Assembly: GCA_027422505.1 (NCBI GenBank)
Contig: JAPQWV010000657.1
Location: 1 to 64,000 of the forward strand
Origin: Craterostigma plantagineum
Lineage: Eukaryota; Streptophyta; Magnoliopsida; Lamiales; Linderniaceae
Direction: 5' to 3'
Length of the DNA stretch: 64,000 bases
Both the position numbers and the translations under genes were made by a program. Under the pieces are notes generated by a model that saw only the letters and a program-made list of their open reading frames with translations, made no database searches and was not told the origin of the DNA. Positions 57,235 through 64,000 of this stretch are shown one piece after another. Numbering within the stretch: the stretch's first letter is position 1; the number at the start of each line of letters is the position of its first letter.

Positions 57235-58573
57235 CGCGGCGAATAATAGGCTGGTCGTTGAGGTCGTAAATTGAATTGATGCAACGTGCCACCATCGTTG
57301 AGACTAGCGATCTCCACAGTTCCTCGAACGAATCGCCGTCGATTCGGGCCCGAGACGCCTGGTTCATGGAGAAGATAAAGTAAAGACATAAATAATGCAT
57401 AGTTGATACCTTCAGCGGGGTGTGGATCATGCCGATTTCTTCGACTCTTCGAGATAGCCCGATTAGAATTTTGTGTTGGGGGGGGGCTTTGTCTCGGCAA
57501 TGCCGTGGGCATAACTAGCGCAGCCCCGGCTCACTCGGGGACAGCCAACACTACCGTGACAAACTTAGGAGCATATCAGCACAAGTTCTGTAGGCACAGA
57601 GACGGGTTTGGAAAATTCCTGCATTCAAAAACCTCGAGAAGAGACATAAGCGTACGATGTATCTCTCAGTCACATATTCCGTCGAGCGTTCATTAATTCG
57701 TCCGAAAGCATGTCATCACAAGGAAGAATGGCCGATAGAGAGATATTGACAACCCCGTGTAGTTTACTTAATTTCATCCATTAGTAGTCTAATAAAATAA
57801 CTTTCAAAGACCCATCACGGTTCACTCAAGCGGCCCCTATGAAATTTTAAATAACCCCAATCTTAGAAATATCATCTTGCTCCCTTAGACTTAAGATTTA
57901 ACCATATCCGATCCGAAAAAGAGATAACAGGCTTGGTCCATTATTTAAAATATTTTCCCTCAGAGCCCCAAAACGTTTCATAAAAAACTCACAGACCGAC
58001 TTCTCTTTACGACCGGCAGCAGATCTGCCCTCGCCCATGTTGATGCGACCATTGTCGTCACAGTGGAGGTCTGAGGATTGTGCCGATGGCGGTTTTCCGC
58101 TGAGAAATTAGGACATCGTGAGGCTATCGAATTTTCCCGCCGAACCTTCTCTGCTCAAATCAACGCCCGCCCGGTGGGGTCGGGTATGTGAGGCGAGGAT
58201 GTGAATGGGCCCGATAGAGGGCTCGGCCCAACGGCAGTCGCGTTCGGGTCGGCATGTATGGCTGAAAATGCGGTGAACGGGTCGTTCCGGCAACTGCGAT
58301 AGATCTGCTTAGTGGTGGCTGTGTGCGGTCGTCCCACCCCCCGTTCAGCGATAGTCTCTTCGAGGCAGCGCTGGTGAATTGAGCCTCGAGGATGCGCACT
58401 TCGTGTTCAGACCTTGGCAGATTTTTCGTTGGTCGTGGCTGGTTTCGAATTGCCCATGGTGGTGGTCTTAGTCGACGGCGACGGGAGGTCACGATGATCA
58501 ACGACTTGGGTGTGGACAGATTATCCCAGAACGCATTGTGAGTTTTAAGAAAGTTCCCACATACGGCGCCAAT
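57235..58573 (-). other. Gypsy array internal segment INT1 with PBS
   Basis: The PBS, TGGCGCCGTATGTGGG on the minus strand, is at about 58556-58571. Downstream (58572 down to 58155) there are short minus frames rich in Arg, Pro and Ser (PPPWAIRNQPRPTKNL; GRPHTATTKQIYRS in another frame) in the place of gag. They match INT2 but are not recognisable as a gag domain. The rest, to 57235, shows no protein homology by eye. Confidence 0.7.
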
Positions 58574-59664
58574 TGATGCATTCCGATAAATCCTCACCCG
58601 TGCCGGCGCGCCAAGTGGACCATTTCCTTCAATCGGAGCTCGTAAGATACCTGAAATATCAGAAAACACGCTGACAAAGGCGTCATTTCGGCGACGCCCC
58701 TCCGACGCTCAAGTCAGAAATTCGTTCGTCAAATTCTAAAGCGTATAAATAAGATAATTAAAGGCAGTATAAATGAGATGTTCAGCTGCTATGAGAGGCG
58801 ATTCGCGACATGGGCAATTTTCGTTATCGCAGTTTTCTTCCGGCGAGAAATGGAGACTAATATGGGACGGCAGTTAGTAATATGGAGAGATCAGAGATGA
58901 TGAGTCGTTGATGATAGAGTTGGAGATCCAATCATAGATGGGGGATTGAACGAGAGATAGTAATAGGAGTTAGTTGAAGAATGAATCTTGTTCTCCCCCC
59001 AAGCTTGTTTATAAATTACACATGTTGCTGAGATCACACGATTTGGGCTTGTGGAATCTTTGTAACCAACCACTCTTGTCCATGATTAGTGGTTCATAAC
59101 AATGGTGACTTGGTGACTTGGCTCTTGTCCACGTTGACTTACTCCACGCATGCTGTCCATTTCCCATGTTCTCACTCACACCTTCGTTGATGAAGATCAT
59201 GACGTGCTTAGGTGGTTAATGTCATATGTCCAAGAACATACTAGCAACGGGCCGAACATCTTCAAATCCCACTCGGGATTATGCCCGGGAGTACATTCTT
59301 AAGAGTGCCGTCCTCGGGCATTTTATTAGCTGAAGACGGTAGGCTCGCTCTTCCTCCTCCGGGTTAGTTCCCGAACGCGTTCTTTTCCCGGGGGATATTT
59401 CCGAGGGAAAAATACCTTCCCGCTCTTATTAGCAGCGTCTTTTCTACCCGCTAATATTTTATGGATAAAACTCGAGGGTAACAATAGTCACCCCCACAAA
59501 TATTCCAAAAAGAGTATAGTGAGTTTTGGACGTAGTAAGTAAAATATTCGAGTTTGGGAGAAAAGAGGCTCTTGTCTCGCAAAGATTTTTGTTACGTCTC
59601 GTTCGAGGATGTTCACCCTATTTCGCGGGTCATGTTTACTCGGGCATTACTTGAGCAACTCGTT

Positions 59665-60250
59665 CGTTCGAGGACTTGAGAATATTTCCATGCCTCGTTC
59701 ATCGAGGACTTGGGAATTTTCGTGCCTCATTCCTCGATGACTTGGGAATTTTCGTGCCTCATTCCTCAAGGACTTGGGAATTTTCGTGTCTGATTCATCG
59801 ATGACTTGGGAATTTTCGTGCCTCATTCATCGAAGATTTGGAAATTTTCGTGCCTCATTCATCGGGGACTAAGAATTTTTGTGCCTCATTCATCGAGGAT
59901 TTGGGAATTTTTGTTTCTCATTCATCGAGGACTTAGGAATTTTCCATGCCTCATTCATCGAGGACTTAGAAATTTTCGTGCCTCATTCGTCGAGGACTTA
60001 GGAATTTTTCATGCCTCATTCATCGAGGACTTAGGAATTTTTCGTGCATCATTCATCGAGGACTTAGAGATTTTCGTGCCTCATTCGTCGAGGACTTAGG
60101 AATTTTTCGTGCCTCATTCATCGAGGACTTAGAGATTTTCGTGCCCATTCGTCGAGGACTTAGGGATTTTCGTGCCTCTTTCATCGAGGACTTGAGAATT
60201 TTCATGCCTCGTTCATCGAGGACTTAGAGATTTTTGTGCCTCTTTCATCA
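59665..60250. repeat. 32-bp minisatellite in LTR2
   Basis: Counterpart of 49075-49660: about 18 units with the core gcctcattcatcgaggactt. Confidence 0.9.
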
Positions 60251-60440
60251 AGGACTTTTATCATCCCTTTTCATCATGGTCTTCTCAATCGCGCCTCATT
60301 CATAGAGGGCCTTTATCATCCCATTTCATCAGGGTCTTCTCAATCGCGCCTCATTCATCGAGGGCCTTTATCATCTCTTTTCATCAGGGTCTTCTCAATC
60401 ACGCCTCATTCATCGAGGCCTTTATCATCCCTTTTTTTTA
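60251..60440. repeat. 55-bp minisatellite in LTR2
   Basis: Three to four units with catcccttttcatc and cgcgcctcattcatcgaggg; fewer copies than LTR1. Confidence 0.88.
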
Positions 60441-61897
60441 TGCGGGTCACTGTCGGTTTTCCTGCGAATGATCTGCGGAGAAAGTTAGAAAATTCGGAAT
60501 ATCATAGAGAAATAAGGGGTACCTCCCATTCTTCGCGAAGCGAATAGAGTTGTCTTCAGCAAGGCCGCCTATCAGAATCCTTTGGCACCGGCCTCGTCGT
60601 CCGCTTTTATCTCCCATCCAAAAATCGTACGTGGTCTGCTTTCTCTTTTGTTTTTCTTAATTGAATTTTATGGCTTCTTCCTCGATCTCTGAAAATGATC
60701 TGTTAGAATCAAAGTATCCTGAAAATCAAGGGGTACCTTCAATTCGGCGAAATCCTTGCAATTTTATTCAATCTCCCCAAGGGCAAGGTTAATTTGGGCA
60801 CGTGATATCATTGCTTGGTTCTAATTTTCTGTTTCCTGTGACTTTGAAGGTTGTTCCCGGTGATATTGGGGTGTTGAACCGTGACAAAGCGCGCCGCTCG
60901 GCCAGGCTTGATGTTGGGTTCTCCGTTAGTTAGCTCGTAGTGGTTGGATGTTGTCGGACACCGAGGGCAGCAACATCGGCGACTTATTTGATCAAGAATG
61001 ATGCTGCTGGTTCCTCGGGCTAGTTTCCAAGGCCTTTTCTGCAGGAGTGGGTGGACGGGTACTCTTATCTTATGGCGCCCGCAAGCTTAGGCTTACGCTG
61101 CTCCAAATAATTAGTTATCTCGAGAACAACTAACTTCGTCGTAAAGACGATGAACCCATAATATTCCCTAGGCCCCACAAGCCCACCGGAATTCCTGTAA
61201 TCAAATAGCTCAAAGGAAACAGAGTGCCGTTAAATTATTTTGCGATCAATATAATCTTCAGAGTCGTAGAATCTTCTTCCACTTTCAAGCTCTCTAATTC
61301 TAAAAATATATCGACAACCCTGAAATTCTGAGGGCTTCATTCTCTTGCCCCATCTGAGACTTGGATTCCCCGCCTTTAAGTGGACTTACCCACGACCGCG
61401 AGCCGGTCGGATTTTGATGTATACAACATCTGTTAGATCTTGCAAATTCATCTAAAAAAATTCATTTATTAAATCAGAAAATAGTAGTCAGTTCCAATAT
61501 ATTTCATCAGTCCAAAAATTCATGTTGGCCTAATGAAGAGCTTTTCATATTTCGAAGCTCATGTTTTCATAGCTCATACAGCTAAAATCATTAGAACCAT
61601 CACATCTTCCAACATCACCCTCAATCATCACGTTCCTTATCAAGTCTTATTATATATCACCCCGACCTACTGTCAGAATTACCCGCCACGCTTTCTAAAA
61701 TATGATCACACATGTAATTAGCTTCTAAGATACCTAGGCATTCAGGCATTCACATGTTCTCAGTATATAATTCTGGTTCTTAAATTCGAGATTCCTAATA
61801 CTCCTTCCGTAAGCAAATTAAATCAGAATTCGTAAATATGCTAAATCATCCTAAAAACTTGGAAAAACTCACAACTCGTCTCCGAACGACGTCATCA

Positions 61898-63239
61898 GAG
61901 GTTCCGCGGCGAATAATAGGCTGGTCGTTGAGGTCGTAAATTGAATTGATGCAACGTGCCACCATCGTTGAGACTAGCGATCTCCATAGTTCCTCGAACG
62001 AATCGCCGTCGATTCGGGCCCGAGACGCCTGGTTCATGGAGAAGATAAAGTAAAGACATAAATAATACATAGTTGATACCTTCAGCGGGGTGTGGATCAT
62101 GCCGATTTCTTCGACTCTTCGAGATAGCCCGATTAGAATTTTGTGTTGGGGGAGGCTTTGTCTCGGCAATGCCGTGGGCATAACTAGCGCAGCCCCGGCT
62201 CACTCGGGGACAGCCAACACTACCGTGACAAACTTAGGAGCATATCAGCACAAGTTCTGTAGGCCCAGAGACGGGTTTGGAAAATTCCTGCATTCAAAAA
62301 CCTCGGGAAGAAACATAAGCGTACGATGTATCTCTCAGTCACATATTCCGTCGAGCGTTCATTAATTTGTCCGAAAGCATGTCATCACAAGGAAGAATGG
62401 CCGATAGAGAGATATTGACAACCCCGTGTAATTTACTTAATTTCAGCCATTAGTAGTCTAATAAAATAACTTTCAAAGACCCATGACGGTTCACTCAAGC
62501 GGCCCCTATGAAATTTTAAATAACCCCAATCTTAAAAATATCATCTTGCTCCCTTAGACTTAAGATTTAACCATATCCGATCCGAAAAAGAGATAACAGG
62601 CTTGGTCCATTATTTAAAATATTTTCCCTCAGAGCCCCAAAATGTTTCATAAAAAACTCACAGACCGACTACTCTTTACGACCGGCAGCAGATCTGCCCT
62701 CGCCCGTGTTGATGCGACCATTGTCGTCACAGTGGAGGTCTGAGGATTGTGCCGGTGGTGGTTTTCCGCTGAGAAATTAGGACATCGTGAGGTTATCGAA
62801 TTTTCCCGCCGAACCATCTCTGCTCAAATCAGCGCCCGCCCGGTGGGGTCGGGTATGTGAGGCGAGGATGTGAATGGGCCCGATAGCGGGATCGGCCCAA
62901 TGGCAGTCGCGTTCGGGTCGACATGTATGGCTGAAAATGCGGGGAACGGGTCGTTCCGGCGACTGCGATAGATCTGCTTAGTGGTGGTTGTGTGCGGTCG
63001 TCCCACCCCCCGTTCAGCGATAGTCTCTTCGAGGCAGCGCTGGTGAATTGAGCCTCAAGGACGCGCACTTTATGTTCAGACCTTGGCTGATTTTTCGTTG
63101 GTTGTGGCTGGTCTCGAATCGCCCATGGTGGTGGTCTTAGTCGACGGCGAGGGGAGGTCATGATGATCAACGACTTCGGTGTGGACAGATTTTCTACGCA
63201 TTGTGATTTTTTAAGAACGTTCCGACATACGGCACCAAT
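61898..63239 (-). other. Gypsy array internal segment INT2
   Basis: Nearly identical to INT1 over its full length. The PBS has drifted (cgacatacggcacca at about 63223-63237). No pol domain. Confidence 0.75.
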
Positions 63240-64000
63240 TGATGTGTTCCGATAAATCCTCACCCGTGCCGGCGCGCCAAGTGGACCGTTTCTTTCAATC
63301 GGAGCTCGTAAGATACCTGAAATATCAGAAAACACGCTGACAAAGGCGCCATTTCGGCGACGCCCCTCCGACGTTCAAGTCAGAAATTCGTTCGTAAAAG
63401 TCTAAAGCGTATAAAATAAGATAACTAAAGGCAGTATAAATGAGATGTTCAGCTGCTATGAGAGGCGATTCGCGACATGGGCAGTTTTGTCGTTGTCGCA
63501 GTTTTCTTCCGGCGGGAAATGGAGACTAATATGGGATGGCAGTTAGTAATATGGAGAGATCAGAGATGATGAGTCGTTGATGATAGAGTTGGAGATCCAA
63601 TCATTGATGGGGGATCGAACGAGAGATAGTAATAGGAGTTAGTTGAAGAATGAATCTTGTTCTCCCCCAAGCTTGTTTATATATTACACATGTGGCTGAG
63701 ATCACACGATTTGGGCTAGTGGGATCTTTGTAACCAACCACTCTTGTCGATGATTAGTGGTTCATAACAATGGTGACTTGGTGACTTGGCTCTTGTCCAC
63801 GTTGACTTACTCCTCCGGGTTAGTTCCCGAGCGCGTTCTTTTCCCGGGGGATATTTCCGAGGGAAAAATACCTTCCCGCTCTTATTAGCAACGTCTTTTC
63901 TACCCGCTAATATTTTATGGATAAAACTCGAGGGTAACAATAGTCACCCCCACAAATATTCCAAAAAGAGTATAGTGAGTTTTGGACGTAGTAAGTAAAA
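63240..64000 (-). repeat. Gypsy array LTR3, cut by the window end
   Basis: It matches LTR2 from its left edge. About 212 bp equivalent to LTR2 59146-59357 are deleted between gttgacttactcc and tccgggttag, where short ctcc repeats meet. Confidence 0.8.

Larger units (their letters stand above)
58574..61897 (-). repeat. Gypsy array LTR2, 3,324 bp
   Basis: Ends TGATG...CATCA. It contains both minisatellites (59665-60250 and 60255-60440), a TATA-like ttataaac on the minus strand at about 59010, and two insertions relative to LTR1 (60457-60512 and about 61029-61172). The right end is inferred from the TGATG...CATCA symmetry; the adjoining sequence is not a clear polypurine tract, so this border is tentative. 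Confidence 0.72.
47980..64000 (-). mobile_element. Tandem array of a non-autonomous Ty3/gypsy-like element (LTR-INT-LTR-INT-LTR), continuing past the window
   Basis: LTR copies start (in + orientation, their 3' ends) TGATG(C/T)(A/G)TTCCGATAAATCC at 47980, 58574 and 63240. Internal segments 57235-58573 and 61898-63239 are nearly identical. The repeat period from LTR2 to LTR3 is 4,666 bp. The minus-strand PBS TGGCGCCGTATGTGGG adjoins LTR2. No RT, integrase or RNase H lies in the two internal segments, so the unit is non-autonomous. Confidence 0.8.

Noticed and set aside
57403..57696. 97-codon + strand frame in INT1, also present in INT2 (62090-62365)
   Set aside because: It differs by frameshift between copies near the start, runs against the element, and resembles no known protein.
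1..64000. Host genes, tRNA or rRNA genes
   Set aside because: No tRNA cloverleaf, rRNA or intron-bearing host gene was recognised; tRNA-like words are primer binding sites of retrotransposons.

Overview
The window is plant nuclear repeat DNA, probably from a eudicot. The evidence is stacked Ty1/copia retrotransposons with initiator-Met-tRNA primer sites (TGGTATCAGAGC), Ty3/gypsy LTR sequence with a TTGGCGCC-type primer site, nested insertions with 5-bp target duplications, and frame decay almost everywhere. I found no host gene, tRNA, rRNA or CRISPR. The species cannot be named from the sequence.

Layout. (1) 1-1572 and 34395-36219 are the two halves of an old + strand element, here called Q: an ORF like the putative plant transposon protein family, then a 3' UTR, polypurine tract and a 1.6-kb LTR. 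(2) Q is split by M2 (1578-34394, - strand), a giant Sirevirus-like copia element of about 14.5 kb net. (3) M2 is split by M1 (11606-26050, - strand, 14,445 bp), a relative with both LTRs, and by a 3,861-bp solo LTR (4004-7864) with a perfect TCATG duplication. M1 and M2 share one order: LTR, PBS, leader rich in TTCGATCGAA palindromes, gag (UBN2, zinc knuckle, coiled coil), protease, integrase, RT, RNase H, a conserved 3' noncoding module, a second palindrome-rich module, a large extra ORF (ORF2) in the env position, PPT, LTR. (4) 36225-37912 holds a decayed + strand copia gag.

(5) 37950-46722 is the leader and gag end of a third element (M3, - strand), split by P1 (38563-45518, + strand). 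P1 is a non-autonomous derivative that keeps a long coiled-coil ORF but has lost pol. (6) 46723-47979 is the 5' LTR and leader of P2, a relative of P1 inserted in the M3 primer site. (7) 47980-64000 is a tandem LTR-internal-LTR-internal-LTR array of a non-autonomous gypsy-like element in - orientation. Its LTRs carry 32-bp and 55-bp minisatellites. The array is broken at 51160-57234 by a scrambled patchwork of a young copia element.

Almost every coding segment in Q, M1, M2, M3 and P1 is broken by stops or frameshifts, so these are relics. The youngest material is the 51160-57234 patchwork. It includes a 926-codon open frame in which integrase-C/RT is fused in frame ahead of gag/protease/integrase-N, a circular permutation of a copia polyprotein. 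One junction, an LTR end joined directly to inverted internal DNA, looks like retrotransposon self-integration. The strongest candidates for something undescribed are this permuted locus, the conserved extra ORF2 of the M/P families, and the iterated palindromes in their leaders and ORF2 spacers.
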